Made by a program: the position numbers and the translations under genes. A stretch of 64,000 bases of DNA. Source: an uncultured Clostridia bacterium (lineage in GTDB: Bacteria > Bacillota > Clostridia > UBA1381). The notes beneath the pieces are model-generated. The model made no database searches. It was not told the origin of the DNA and worked only from the letters and a program-made list of their open reading frames with translations. Below are positions 38,317-47,805 of the stretch, one piece after another (position 1 is the stretch's first letter; each line of letters starts with the position of its first letter). Location: contig CANQDD010000013.1 in assembly GCA_947591315.1 (NCBI GenBank), positions 1 through 64,000 on the forward strand. The letters are read 5' to 3'.

Positions 38317-39048
38317 ATGAGGATATTAGTAGACACACACACGCACACGTTAAAGAGCGCGCACGCGTATTCGACAATTCAGGAAAACGCGCGCCGTGCC
38401 GCCGAGGTCGGCATGGAGGCGATTGCGGTAACCGATCACGCGCCGTCGATACCCGACAGCCCGCACGTGTGGAATTTCGTTAATCTTAAAGCGATACCGC
38501 GCGACATGTATGGCGTAAAAATACTGTACGGTGCGGAGGTAAACATTCTCGACCTCGAAGGCAACATAGACCTTGACGAAGATATTTTAAGGAAGCTCGA
38601 TGTTGTGAACGCGAGCATACACAAGGAGTGCTACAAGGATTACGGCGCAAAGGACAACACAAGCGCGTACCTCGCAGCCGTGAACAATCCGCTCATAGAC
38701 GTTATATGTCACAGCGGCTACGCGGATATACCGTACGACTATGACCTTATCACCGACCTTGCGAAGAAAAATCACAAGCTTATGGAGATAAACAACCACT
38801 CCTTTTACGTGCGCAGGCCGAGCATAGAAAACTGCAAAACGATCGCACGTCTTTGCAAGGAAAAGGGTGTCGGCATAGTCGTGTCGTCGGACGCGCATAT
38901 ATCGTTCGATATAGGCGAGTACGGGCCGTCACTGGAACTTTTGCGCGAGATCGACTTCCCCGAAAAGCTCGTGATAAACAGAGACTTAAAATCCTTTGAG
39001 GAATTTATGGAAAACAAGGGCAAGAAATTATATTCGTGGAGCTACTGA
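38317..39048 (+). CDS. PHP-domain phosphoesterase (YcdX-type)
   Basis: A 243-residue PHP-fold metal-dependent phosphatase. The metal-binding motifs are VDTHTHT (residues 6-12), AVTDHAP, GAEVNIL, CHSGY and SSDAHISFDIG. The closest characterised type is E. coli YcdX, but the substrate is unknown. The chosen ATG at 38317 begins MRILVDTHTHT, as usual for the family; upstream in-frame codons lie within the hairpin cluster. It ends 26 bp before the murB start. Confidence 0.85.
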   Translation: MRILVDTHTHTLKSAHAYSTIQENARRAAEVGMEAIAVTDHAPSIPDSPHVWNFVNLKAIPRDMYGVKILYGAEVNILDLEGNIDLDEDILRKLDVVNASIHKECYKDYGAKDNTSAYLAAVNNPLIDVICHSGYADIPYDYDLITDLAKKNHKLMEINNHSFYVRRPSIENCKTIARLCKEKGVGIVVSSDAHISFDIGEYGPSLELLREIDFPEKLVINRDLKSFEEFMENKGKKLYSWSY

Positions 39049-39074
39049 CCGCGAAAATGTGTACGGAGGCTGAT

Positions 39075-39974
39075 ATGTTAGACAAGGTAAGACTTTCGTC
39101 CGCCGCGGACGATGTTCGTTACGACGAGCCTATGAGCGAGCATACGACGTTCCGCATAGGCGGAACGGCTGACGCGTTCGTGAGCGCGTCAAACGCTTTG
39201 GAAATAGGCAAGGTAATACATTTCTGCAAGGATACCGATACGCCGTACGTGATAGTCGGAAACGGCTCTAATCTGCTTGTCGGAGACGGCGGCATACGCG
39301 GCGTTGTCATACACATAGGCAAGGCTATGTCGAAGTGCCGCATAGACGGTACGGAGGTCACGGCGGACGCGGGTATACTGATGTCCGCGCTCGCGCATAA
39401 TATTTTAGAGGCGCGTCTTACGGGCTTTGAGTTCGCGGCGGGTATACCGGGAACGCTCGGCGGCGGAATATTCATGAACGCCGGAGCTTACGGCGGCGAA
39501 TTAAAGGATATAATAGAGACGGTGACGTTTATCGCTCCCGACGGACTTATAAAGACGGAAACGGCAGATAAGCTCGGCTTCGGGTACAGGACAAGCGTTT
39601 TCACCGAGGGCGGCTACACGATTCTGTCGTGTAAAATGCGCCTTGAAGAAGGGAATTACGACGAGATAAAGGAGCGTATGGCGGATTTAAGCCGCCGACG
39701 CGCGGAAAAACAGCCGCTCACGCAGCCGTCGGCAGGCAGCACATTTAAGCGCCCCGAGGGGTATTTCGCCGGCAAGCTGATACAGGACGCGGGACTTATG
39801 GGCTGCAAGATAGGCGGCGCAATGGTGAGCGACAAGCACGCCGGTTTTGTTGTGAACGACGGAACGGCGACAGCCAAAGATGTTATGGCGCTGATTAAAT
39901 ATATTCAAAAGGCGGTAAACGATAAATTCGGCGTAATGCTTGAGCCGGAGGTAAGATTTATAGGAGAGGCGTAA
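39075..39974 (+). CDS. murB: UDP-N-acetylenolpyruvoylglucosamine reductase
   Basis: FAD-dependent reduction giving UDP-N-acetylmuramate for peptidoglycan. Motifs TTFRIGGTAD, VIVGNGSNLLV, FAAGIPGTLGGGIFMNAGAYGGE and the active Ser in PSAGSTFKRPEG identify a type II MurB of about 300 residues. ACGGAGG lies 5 bp before the ATG at 39075. An upstream in-frame start at 39036 overlaps the PHP gene. Followed by rapZ after 1 bp. Confidence 0.96.
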   Translation: MLDKVRLSSAADDVRYDEPMSEHTTFRIGGTADAFVSASNALEIGKVIHFCKDTDTPYVIVGNGSNLLVGDGGIRGVVIHIGKAMSKCRIDGTEVTADAGILMSALAHNILEARLTGFEFAAGIPGTLGGGIFMNAGAYGGELKDIIETVTFIAPDGLIKTETADKLGFGYRTSVFTEGGYTILSCKMRLEEGNYDEIKERMADLSRRRAEKQPLTQPSAGSTFKRPEGYFAGKLIQDAGLMGCKIGGAMVSDKHAGFVVNDGTATAKDVMALIKYIQKAVNDKFGVMLEPEVRFIGEA

Positions 39975-39975
39975 T

Positions 39976-40833
39976 ATGCAGTACACAATCGTAACCGGAA
40001 TGTCGGGCAGCGGAAAAACAAAGGTAATACGTTATCTGGAGGACATGGGATACTTTTGTATCGACAACATGCCCCCCGTTCTCATACCCAAATTTTCCGA
40101 AATGCTCTCGGCGGTGAACGGTAATTTCAACAACGTCGCGCTCGTAATAGACATACGCGTCGGAAATATGATAAACGAGCTTTTAAAGCAAATAGACGAG
40201 CTTAAAAAGAAGGGCTACGACTGCACGCTTCTGTACCTTGACGCGAGCGATGAAACGCTTGTGAAGCGGTACAAGGAGACGCGCCGCTCGCACCCGCTGC
40301 AGGGCGAGGGCGGACTGCTCGAAGCGATACGCACCGAGCGTGGTATGCTGTCCGCGCTGTTTGACGATGCGGACTACGTAATTGACACGTCGGACTTGAC
40401 GGCGGCGCAGCTTTTGTCGAAACTAAAGGAAATATACGCGCCCGCGTCAACGGGGCAGAGCCTTAAAATAAACGTCATGGCGTTCGGCTACAAGTACGGT
40501 ATGCCGCTTGACGCAGACCTTGTTTTTGACGTGCGCTGCTTCCCGAACCCTTTTTACATTGACGAGCTTAAACGCCTTACGGGTAACGACAAAGCCGTTC
40601 AGGACTACGTTATGTCGTTCCCGACGGCTGTCGAATTTATGAAAAAACTCGAGGATTTAATGTCGTTTATGATACCCCTCTACATCGAGGAGGGCAAAAT
40701 ATCGCTTACGATAGCCATCGGCTGCACGGGCGGCAAGCACAGAAGCGTTACAATGACGAACAAACTGGCGGACTATTTGAAGTCGGAAAATTACGACGTA
40801 AACGTTTCATACAGGGATTTGGGCAAGGAGTAA
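39976..40833 (+). CDS. rapZ: RapZ-family P-loop nucleotide-binding protein (YvcJ)
   Basis: A 285-residue nucleotide-binding protein with Walker A GMSGSGKTK at residues 8-16 and the family C-terminal region FGYKYGMPLDADLVFDVRCFPNP and IGCTGGKHRSVT. E. coli RapZ is an RNase adaptor controlling glmS; in Firmicutes YvcJ binds and hydrolyses GTP and its target is not settled. It sits in the conserved murB-rapZ-yvcK-whiA run. Confidence 0.94.
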   Translation: MQYTIVTGMSGSGKTKVIRYLEDMGYFCIDNMPPVLIPKFSEMLSAVNGNFNNVALVIDIRVGNMINELLKQIDELKKKGYDCTLLYLDASDETLVKRYKETRRSHPLQGEGGLLEAIRTERGMLSALFDDADYVIDTSDLTAAQLLSKLKEIYAPASTGQSLKINVMAFGYKYGMPLDADLVFDVRCFPNPFYIDELKRLTGNDKAVQDYVMSFPTAVEFMKKLEDLMSFMIPLYIEEGKISLTIAIGCTGGKHRSVTMTNKLADYLKSENYDVNVSYRDLGKE

Positions 40834-40846
40834 GGAGCGGAGCGGA

Positions 40847-41809
40847 ATGTTATCTGATACGCGCGTTGCGGCGATCGGCGGCGGCACTGGGCTGTCGACG
40901 ATGCTCAAGGGCTTAAAATTACATACTCACAACATAACGGCGGTCGTGACCGTCGCGGACGACGGCGGCTCGTCGGGAGTGCTTCGGAGCGACCTCGGCA
41001 TGGCTGCGCCCGGCGATATAAGAAACTGCGTGAACGCCCTCGCGGAGGTCGATCCCGTAATGGGTGAGCTTCTGAACTTCCGCTTTAAGGACGGGAGCCT
41101 CAAAGGTCACAGTCTCGGTAATCTCTTTCTCGCCGCGCTTAACGAAACGTCGTCGAGCTTTGACGAGGCGGTAAAGAAATTCAGCCGTCTCGCGGGCGTT
41201 GTCGGAACGGTGTACCCCGTGACGAACGAGGCGGTGACGCTGAGCGCGCTTTTGAAGGACGGTACGGTCATAGAGGGCGAGAGTAACATTGGGCACCGCC
41301 GCGGCGGACAGTCCTCGCCGATAGACAGAGTGACGCTTACGCCCGAACTCCCGAAACCGGTCGGTGGCGTGATACGAGCGATAGAGAAAGCCGATATAAT
41401 AGTAATGGGGCCCGGCAGCCTTTACACAAGCATAATACCGAATTTGCTCGTGGACGGCGTCGTTGACGCGATAAAGGCGAGCAAAGCCGTTAAAATATAC
41501 GTGTGCAACATAATGACGCAGGGCGGTGAAACGGAGGGCTACACCGCGTCGGAGCATTTGAAGGCGATTGAAAAGCACTCGTATGAGGGCATAGCGGACG
41601 CGGTTATAGTGAACAACGCGCCCGTGCCCGAAGGTCTTTTGGAGCTGTACGCCGAGGAACACGCGGCGGCGGTGACGGTGGACGAGGACGAGCTTGTGAA
41701 TCGCGCGGCGCTTGTTCAGGGCAATATGCTGCTCGTAAAGGACGGCAAGGTGCGCCACAATTTCAGCCGCCTTGCGCGAACGATCATGAGGATAGGCTCG
41801 GAACTGTAA
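40847..41809 (+). CDS. yvcK: YvcK/GlmR family gluconeogenesis factor
   Basis: A 320-residue UDP-GlcNAc-binding regulatory protein needed for cell-wall synthesis on gluconeogenic carbon in Bacillus. IGGGTGLSTMLKGLK, VADDGGSSGVLR, GDIRNCVNALA and VMGPGSLYTSIIPNLL are the family motifs of this CofD-like fold. The start codon follows GGAGCGGAG; the gene lies between rapZ and whiA as in most Firmicutes. Confidence 0.95.
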   Translation: MLSDTRVAAIGGGTGLSTMLKGLKLHTHNITAVVTVADDGGSSGVLRSDLGMAAPGDIRNCVNALAEVDPVMGELLNFRFKDGSLKGHSLGNLFLAALNETSSSFDEAVKKFSRLAGVVGTVYPVTNEAVTLSALLKDGTVIEGESNIGHRRGGQSSPIDRVTLTPELPKPVGGVIRAIEKADIIVMGPGSLYTSIIPNLLVDGVVDAIKASKAVKIYVCNIMTQGGETEGYTASEHLKAIEKHSYEGIADAVIVNNAPVPEGLLELYAEEHAAAVTVDEDELVNRAALVQGNMLLVKDGKVRHNFSRLARTIMRIGSEL

Positions 41810-41832
41810 AATATACCGAAAGGGATGTGGAT

Positions 41833-42690
41833 ATGTCTTTTTCATCGGACGTAAAGGAAAGGCTGTGCCGCGCGGAATTTGTATGCCCGAAGTGCCGCCT
41901 GTACGAAACGGCGGGCGCGCTCGCGTTCGGCGGAAGGATAAGCGACACGGAAATCAAATTCACGACGGAGAGCGGCGCGGCAATGGAGCGCGTAAAAAGG
42001 GATATAGCGGACGAGTTCGGCATAAACGCGCGCGTTGAATACGGCACGCGTTCGTACCGCATAGTAATAGACGATATTTACAGCGTTGAAAACATAAAAG
42101 GCGGTATATCGCCGGCGGGCGGTGTACCGTTTTCGTGTTGCAGGGCGGCGTACGCGCGCGGCGCGTTTCTCGGCGGCGGCTCGGTAACAGACCCGAATAA
42201 GAGCTACCATATAGAGTTCGACACGCGTGACAAAAACGGCGCGCTGCTCCTGCAAAGGCTTATAGCCGAGGACGGGTTTGACGTTAAAATAACGGAGCGT
42301 AAGGGCGTCTATGTGCTTTACATGAAGGGCGGCGAAAAAATCGCGGACCTGTTGGGCTATATGGGCGCGGCAACGGGCGCGTTTGAGATGTACTCGGTGC
42401 AGATAGAGCGCGACATGCGCAACAGCGTCAACCGCCGCGTCAACTGTGAAACGGCGAATACCGATAAGTCGGCGCAGGCGTCGTCAAAGCACCTCACGGC
42501 AATCAAGAAGATACGCCGCGCGGGTAAGTGGGACAAGCTGCCCGACGTTTTGAAGGAAATAGGACGGCTGCGCGAGGAGTACCCGGAGGACAGTTTGAAG
42601 GAACTCGGAGAGAAAACAAACCCGCCGATTGGAAAGTCGGGGGTAAATCATAGATTAAATCGGATTTTGGATTTCGCGGAGAATTTGTAG
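41833..42690 (+). CDS. whiA: DNA-binding protein WhiA
   Basis: A 285-residue regulator with an N-terminal LAGLIDADG-like degenerate homing endonuclease fold (about residues 1-200) and a C-terminal helix-turn-helix (LKELGEKTNPPIGKSGVNHRLNRI). WhiA controls sporulation septation in actinobacteria and affects division and chromosome segregation in Firmicutes. AAAGGG lies about 9 bp before the ATG at 41833, which I prefer to a GTG two codons upstream. Confidence 0.95.
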   Translation: MSFSSDVKERLCRAEFVCPKCRLYETAGALAFGGRISDTEIKFTTESGAAMERVKRDIADEFGINARVEYGTRSYRIVIDDIYSVENIKGGISPAGGVPFSCCRAAYARGAFLGGGSVTDPNKSYHIEFDTRDKNGALLLQRLIAEDGFDVKITERKGVYVLYMKGGEKIADLLGYMGAATGAFEMYSVQIERDMRNSVNRRVNCETANTDKSAQASSKHLTAIKKIRRAGKWDKLPDVLKEIGRLREEYPEDSLKELGEKTNPPIGKSGVNHRLNRILDFAENL

Positions 42691-42706
42691 GGAAGGAGGG
42701 AACACC

Positions 42707-45700
42707 ATGCAATTCTGTCATTTACACACGCACACCGAATACAGTCTGCTTGACGGCGAGGCAAGCATAAAAAAGCTTATCGCGCGCGTCAAGGAGCTTG
42801 GCATGACCTCCTGCGCGATAACCGACCACGGCTCGATGTACGGCGTAGTCGACTTTTACCGCGAGGCGAAGGCGCAGGGTATACACCCCGTGATAGGCTG
42901 CGAGGTGTACGTCGCGCCGAGAAAGCACACCGACAAGGTGTACGACATTGACAACAAAAACAGCCACCTCATACTTTTAGCGGAGAACCAAACGGGCTAC
43001 CAAAACCTCATAAAGCTTGTGTCAACGGCGTATATAGACGGCTTTTACTACAAGCCGAGAATTGACTTCGAGCTCCTTACGGCGCACCACGAGGGGCTTA
43101 TAGCGCTCAGCGCGTGCGTCGCGGGCGAGGTGCCGAAGGCTCTTTTACGCGGCGACTACGACGGCGCGAAGGAAACCGCGCTGCGCTACCGTGACGTAAT
43201 GGGCGAGGGCAACTATTTCCTCGAAATACAGGATCACGGTCTCGCGGAAGAAAAGCGTATAATCCCCGACATGATGAGGCTGTCGAAGGAAACGGGTATC
43301 GGTCTTGTTGCGACAAACGATATACACTATCTCACAAAAGACGACGCGAAGTACCAGGACATTCTGATGTGTATACAAATGGAAAAGAAGGTTCAGGATC
43401 CCGACCGCATGAAGTTTGAAACGGAGGAATTTTATATAAAGTCGCCGGAGCAGATGGCGGAGCTTTTCGATTACGCGCCGGAGGCGATAGAAAACACACA
43501 GAAAATCGCCGACAGGTGTCACGTTGAATTTGACTTTAACACGCGCCACCTTCCCGCGTACGACGTGCCGGACGGCAAGGACGCCTACGCGTATCTTCGC
43601 GAGCTTTGCGAGACGGGACTTGAAAAACGCTACAGCCCCGTCACGGACGAGCTTAAAGACCGTCTTAACTACGAGCTCGGCGTTATAAGCAGCATGGGTT
43701 TTGTGGACTACTTCCTCATAGTGTGGGATTTTATAAATTTCGCGAAAAACAACGGCGTAATGGTAGGACCCGGACGCGGAAGCGCGGTCGGCAGCCTCGT
43801 GTCGTACTGCCTCGGCATAACGAACGTCGATCCGATAAGATATTCGCTTATTTTCGAGCGTTTCTTAAACCCCGAACGCGTGAGTATGCCGGATATAGAT
43901 ATAGATTTCGCGCCTGACGGACGGCAGAAAATCATAGAGTACGTCGTGCAGAAGTACGGCGAAGGACAGGTCGCGCAGATAGTGACGTTCGGCACGATGA
44001 AGGCGAAGCTCGCGATACGCGACGTCGGACGAGCGCTCGACATTCCGTACGCCGAGGTTGACAAGGTGGCGAAGCTCGTGCCGTTCGACCTTAAAATGAC
44101 GATACGCAAGGCGCTCGACATATCAACGGAGCTTAACGCGCTCTACGAGAACGACCCGAAAATAAAAGAGCTGCTCGACTCGTCAATGGCTCTCGAAGGA
44201 CTGCCGCGCCACGCGTCAACACACGCGGCCGGCGTGGTTATAACGAGCGAGCCGCTTGTGAATTACGTGCCGCTCCAGCTTAACGCCGATAATTTTATGC
44301 AGACGCAGTTCCCGAAGGACACGGTTGAAAGCCTCGGACTTTTAAAAATGGACTTTCTGGGACTTCGCAATCTGACGGTAATAGAGAACGCCGTAAAAAT
44401 CATAAAGAAAACGCGCGGCGTGGACATTGATATAGAGAATATCGACTTCAACATAAAAGAGGTGTACGACCTCATATCGTCGGGCAACACCGACGGCGTG
44501 TTCCAGCTTGAAAGCGCGGGTATGCAGTCGTTCATGCAGGAAATGCGTCCGACGTGCTTCGAGGACGTCACTGCGGGTATATCGCTGTACCGCCCGGGCC
44601 CCATGGAGCAGATACCGCGCTATATGCACAACAGAGCACACCCCGAAAAAATCACGTACAAGCATCCGCTGCTTGAGGGCATATTAGACAGCACCTACGG
44701 CTGTATGATTTACCAGGAGCAGATAATTCAGATAGTGCGCACGCTCGCGGGTTACTCGCTCGGCAGAGCGGACATAATGCGGCGCGCTATAAGCAAGAAA
44801 AAAGGGGAACAGATGGAGATAGAGCGTAAAAACTTCATCTACGGCAGCGACGACGGCGAAATACCCGGCTGTATTAAAAACGGCATAGACGAGGCGACCG
44901 CGACGGCTATATTCGGCGAGATGAGCGATTTCGCGAATTACGGCTTCAATAAGTCCCACGCCGCAGCTTACGCAGTCGTGGCGTACCAGACGGCGTATCT
45001 CAAAAGGTTCTACCCCGTAGAGTTTATGGCGGCGCTTATTTCGAGCATAGACGACACCGACAAAATAAACCACTATATACAAAACTGCGCCGACATGGGC
45101 ATAGACCGTCTGCCGCCCGACGTGAACAAGTCCGAGGACACGTTTACGGTCGAGAACGGCTCGATACGGTTCGGACTGTCGGCGGTGAAGAACGTCGGAC
45201 GCGCGATGATTATAAGCCTCGTGAATGAGCGTAAGCGCGGCGGCGAGTTCAAGAGCTTTTCGGATTTTATAGAGCGTATGGCGGGCGGCGAGATGAACAA
45301 GCGCGCGCTCGAAGGGCTCATATATTGCGGAGCGTTCGATTCAATGGGTATTAAACGGTCGCAGCTTCTTGCCGTATACGAAAGCGCGCTCGAAGGCACG
45401 GCAAAGGCGGCGCGCGACAACATAGCCGGTCAGGTGTCGCTGTTCGACGACATCGACGACGCGGACGCGGAAATGGAGTTCCCCGACATAGAGGAGCTTG
45501 ACAAAAAGACGCTCCTTAAACTCGAAAAGCAGTCAACCGGCATGTATTTTTCGGGTCACCCGATGGAGGAATACGCCGACAGGATAAAGAAGCTTACGCG
45601 CTACAACATAGGCGACGTTTTAGCGAGCGTGCACCGTGACGAGGACGGCAACTACCGCGCCTCCGAGGGCGGAATAAAGGACGACGAAATGATAGTGATA

Positions 45701-46180
45701 TGCGCCGCCGTAGCGTCGAGGAAAAACAAGACTACGCGCAGCGCGAACGCGCAGATGGCGTTTCTGACGCTCGAGGACATATACGGCTCGGTCGAGTGCA
45801 TAGTGTTCCCGAAGGTGCTTGCCGAATATTCGCCCATTCTCACCGAGGACAACCTTATAGCGGTGACGGCAAGGCTCAGCATACGCGAGGACGAAGAACC
45901 GAAGCTTTTAATGCAGTCGGCTCTGCCGATAGAGGAGGCGCTCGCAAGTAAAATCGAACCGAAGCGGCTCTATATACAGCTCGACACGCGCAGCGAGGAA
46001 AATCTCGCGGCTGTGTCGGAGGCGCTTGCGCCGTACAGCGGCGATATGGAGGTGCGGCTTTTCTTCCGCGACACGAAGCAGATAACGCGCGCGCCGCGCA
46101 GACTGTACTTTAACGGCACGGCGGGAGCGGTCGAGGATTTGAAATCCGTTTTCGGCGAGGAAAACGTGAAAATAAAATAA
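42707..46180 (+). CDS. dnaE: DNA polymerase III subunit alpha (DnaE)
   Basis: A 1,157-residue replicative polymerase of the DnaE type. The N-terminal PHP domain opens with FCHLHTHTEYSLLDG; the catalytic palm has GPGRGSAVGSLVSY and the Asp triad motif PDIDIDF. Finger motifs include GVFQLESAGM and NYGFNKSHAAAYA. The helix-hairpin-helix and the C-terminal OB-fold (about residues 970-1060) follow. It lacks the Zn-exonuclease domain of PolC; Firmicutes normally have both. GAAGGAGGG precedes the ATG. Confidence 0.97.
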   Translation: MQFCHLHTHTEYSLLDGEASIKKLIARVKELGMTSCAITDHGSMYGVVDFYREAKAQGIHPVIGCEVYVAPRKHTDKVYDIDNKNSHLILLAENQTGYQNLIKLVSTAYIDGFYYKPRIDFELLTAHHEGLIALSACVAGEVPKALLRGDYDGAKETALRYRDVMGEGNYFLEIQDHGLAEEKRIIPDMMRLSKETGIGLVATNDIHYLTKDDAKYQDILMCIQMEKKVQDPDRMKFETEEFYIKSPEQMAELFDYAPEAIENTQKIADRCHVEFDFNTRHLPAYDVPDGKDAYAYLRELCETGLEKRYSPVTDELKDRLNYELGVISSMGFVDYFLIVWDFINFAKNNGVMVGPGRGSAVGSLVSYCLGITNVDPIRYSLIFERFLNPERVSMPDIDIDFAPDGRQKIIEYVVQKYGEGQVAQIVTFGTMKAKLAIRDVGRALDIPYAEVDKVAKLVPFDLKMTIRKALDISTELNALYENDPKIKELLDSSMALEGLPRHASTHAAGVVITSEPLVNYVPLQLNADNFMQTQFPKDTVESLGLLKMDFLGLRNLTVIENAVKIIKKTRGVDIDIENIDFNIKEVYDLISSGNTDGVFQLESAGMQSFMQEMRPTCFEDVTAGISLYRPGPMEQIPRYMHNRAHPEKITYKHPLLEGILDSTYGCMIYQEQIIQIVRTLAGYSLGRADIMRRAISKKKGEQMEIERKNFIYGSDDGEIPGCIKNGIDEATATAIFGEMSDFANYGFNKSHAAAYAVVAYQTAYLKRFYPVEFMAALISSIDDTDKINHYIQNCADMGIDRLPPDVNKSEDTFTVENGSIRFGLSAVKNVGRAMIISLVNERKRGGEFKSFSDFIERMAGGEMNKRALEGLIYCGAFDSMGIKRSQLLAVYESALEGTAKAARDNIAGQVSLFDDIDDADAEMEFPDIEELDKKTLLKLEKQSTGMYFSGHPMEEYADRIKKLTRYNIGDVLASVHRDEDGNYRASEGGIKDDEMIVICAAVASRKNKTTRSANAQMAFLTLEDIYGSVECIVFPKVLAEYSPILTEDNLIAVTARLSIREDEEPKLLMQSALPIEEALASKIEPKRLYIQLDTRSEENLAAVSEALAPYSGDMEVRLFFRDTKQITRAPRRLYFNGTAGAVEDLKSVFGEENVKIK

Positions 46181-46234
46181 ATCGGTAAAACTAACCAAAA
46201 ATATCTCTCTGCCAATAATTTAACGCTTTAGGAC

Positions 46235-46263
46235 TTGCAAAATACGAGAAAATATAGTATTAT
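46235..46263 (+). promoter_or_regulatory. Promoter of mtrB-pfkA
   Basis: TTGCAA (46235-46240), 17 bp, TATTAT (46258-46263), 39 bp before the mtrB start codon. Confidence 0.7.
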
Positions 46264-46302
46264 ATATAGAGTATATTCGAGATTGGACGGGGAGAGATGA
46301 GT

Positions 46303-46515
46303 ATGGACGACTATATTGTTATAAAGGCGCTTGAAAACGGCGTCAACATTATAGGGCTGACGAGAGGTAAGGATACGAAATTTCACCATACCGAAAAGCT
46401 TGACCGGGGCGAGGTCTACGTGGCGCAGTTCACGGAGGTAACGTCGGCAATCAAGATTAACGGCAAGGCGGAGATATACACCAAACACGGCAAGGTAATG
46501 TCGGACGAGAGGTAA
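46303..46515 (+). CDS. mtrB: trp RNA-binding attenuation protein (TRAP)
   Basis: A 70-residue protein forming, by family, an 11-subunit ring that binds tryptophan and then (G/U)AG repeats in trp leader [22 protein letters not shown] and [15 protein letters not shown] are nearly identical to Bacillus TRAP. Of the RNA-binding Lys37, Lys56 and Arg58 of B. subtilis, both lysines are kept (in HTEK and SAIK), but Arg58 is replaced by Asn (AIKING). GGGGAGAG gives good spacing only to the ATG at 46303. No anti-TRAP gene is in the window, and the trp operon target lies elsewhere. Confidence 0.92.
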   Translation: MDDYIVIKALENGVNIIGLTRGKDTKFHHTEKLDRGEVYVAQFTEVTSAIKINGKAEIYTKHGKVMSDER

Positions 46516-46542
46516 ACTTTTCCTTCGCGGGAGGATTTTAAA

Positions 46543-46740
46543 ATGTGGACTGTAATTTATGTGTCACAGTCGCCGGAAACGGCGAAAAAGCTTGCGGACG
46601 CACTTGACAAGAACGGCATAGTCTCAAAGGTGAGACAGTCGGGCGGCGACGATGAAAGCAAGGGCTGCTGCGAGGTGCTTGTGCCTGATACCGAAATGGA
46701 AGCGGCGCAGGACTTGATTATTGAAAACGATTTATTTTAA
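46543..46740 (+). CDS. Small DUF2007-like protein
   Basis: A 65-residue protein (MWTVIYVSQSPETAKKLADAL, then CCEVLVPDTEMEAAQDLI) with the beta-alpha-beta pattern of DUF2007-type signal-transducing-like proteins, seen upstream of pfkA in many Clostridia. Function unknown. GGGAGG precedes the ATG; pfkA starts 19 bp after it. Confidence 0.75.
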   Translation: MWTVIYVSQSPETAKKLADALDKNGIVSKVRQSGGDDESKGCCEVLVPDTEMEAAQDLIIENDLF

Positions 46741-46759
46741 TACGGTGGGAGGACTCAGG

Positions 46760-47737
46760 ATGGAACACAGAAATATAAGAACAATAGGCGTGCTTACTTC
46801 GGGCGGCGACGCTCCGGGCATGAACGCGGCGATACGCGCCGTTGTCAGAGTGGGCTCGTATTACGGACTTAGGGTATTCGGCGTAAAGCGCGGATATAAT
46901 GGACTTATAAAGGGCGACCTCGTTGAGATGAACGCGAGAAGCGTTTCCGAAACGCTCCAGAGAGGCGGCACGATACTGCAAACGGCGCGCTGCCTTGAAT
47001 TTAAGGAGGAGGAGGGCGTCAAGAAGGCTGTCGAGATAGCGAGAGTATTCGGACTTGACGGACTTATCGTAATAGGCGGCGACGGCTCGTTCCGCGGCGC
47101 GCGCGACCTGTGCCGCCACGGTCTGCCGACAATAGCCATGCCCGGCACGATAGACAACGACATAAGCTGCAGCGAGTACACCGTCGGCTACGACACGTGC
47201 CTTAACACCGTTAAGGATGCGGTGGACAAGATAAGAGATACCGCGCAGAGCCACGAGCGCTGCTCGATTATCGAGGTAATGGGACGAGCAGCCGGTTACA
47301 TCGCGATTCAGGCGGGTATAGCGTGCGGCGCGGAGGTAATTCTCGTGCCCGAAAAGAAATGGAGCTTTGACGAGGACGTGCTGCGCCCGATTCTTGAAGG
47401 TAAGTCGAGAGGAAGAAAGCACTCCATTATCATCGTTGCCGAGGGTATAGGCGGCGTTATCGAAATGGCGAAGGAAATCGAGGAAAAGACCGGTATCGAG
47501 TCGAGAGCGACGATTTTAGGTCACGTACAGCGCGGCGGAAGCCCGACGGTGCGCGACAGAGTTGTCGCGAGTGAAATGGGCGGTATGGCGGTTGAGCTTC
47601 TTTTGCAGGGCAAGCAAAACAGAATTGTCTGCATGAGGGACCACATCATCACCGACGTTGACATCGAGGAAGGTCTCAACATGACGAAGGAGCTTCCGCA
47701 GCAGCTTGTGGATCTCGCGAAAAAGCTCAGCGTGTGA
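46760..47737 (+). CDS. pfkA: ATP-dependent 6-phosphofructokinase
   Basis: Phosphorylates fructose 6-phosphate, the committed step of glycolysis. ATP-binding LTSGGDAPGMNAAIR, the catalytic motif PGTIDNDI and the GGDGSFRGA motif match PfkA; Gly after GGDGS-type context is consistent with the ATP-dependent form. The 325-residue length is typical. GGGAGG precedes the ATG at 46760. Followed by pyk. Confidence 0.96.
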   Translation: MEHRNIRTIGVLTSGGDAPGMNAAIRAVVRVGSYYGLRVFGVKRGYNGLIKGDLVEMNARSVSETLQRGGTILQTARCLEFKEEEGVKKAVEIARVFGLDGLIVIGGDGSFRGARDLCRHGLPTIAMPGTIDNDISCSEYTVGYDTCLNTVKDAVDKIRDTAQSHERCSIIEVMGRAAGYIAIQAGIACGAEVILVPEKKWSFDEDVLRPILEGKSRGRKHSIIIVAEGIGGVIEMAKEIEEKTGIESRATILGHVQRGGSPTVRDRVVASEMGGMAVELLLQGKQNRIVCMRDHIITDVDIEEGLNMTKELPQQLVDLAKKLSV

Positions 47738-47745
47738 ATATATTT

Positions 47746-47773
47746 AAAGGTGTTGTTTTTGCGGCACCTTTTT
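47746..47773 (+). terminator. Hairpin between pfkA and pyk
   Basis: AAAGGTG and CACCTTT form a 7-bp stem with a 12-nt loop, followed by TTG-TATT. It may give partial termination, lowering pyk relative to pfkA. Confidence 0.55.
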
Positions 47774-47805
47774 GTATTATACAAGAAAGGGAGGGTATAT
47801 AAATT

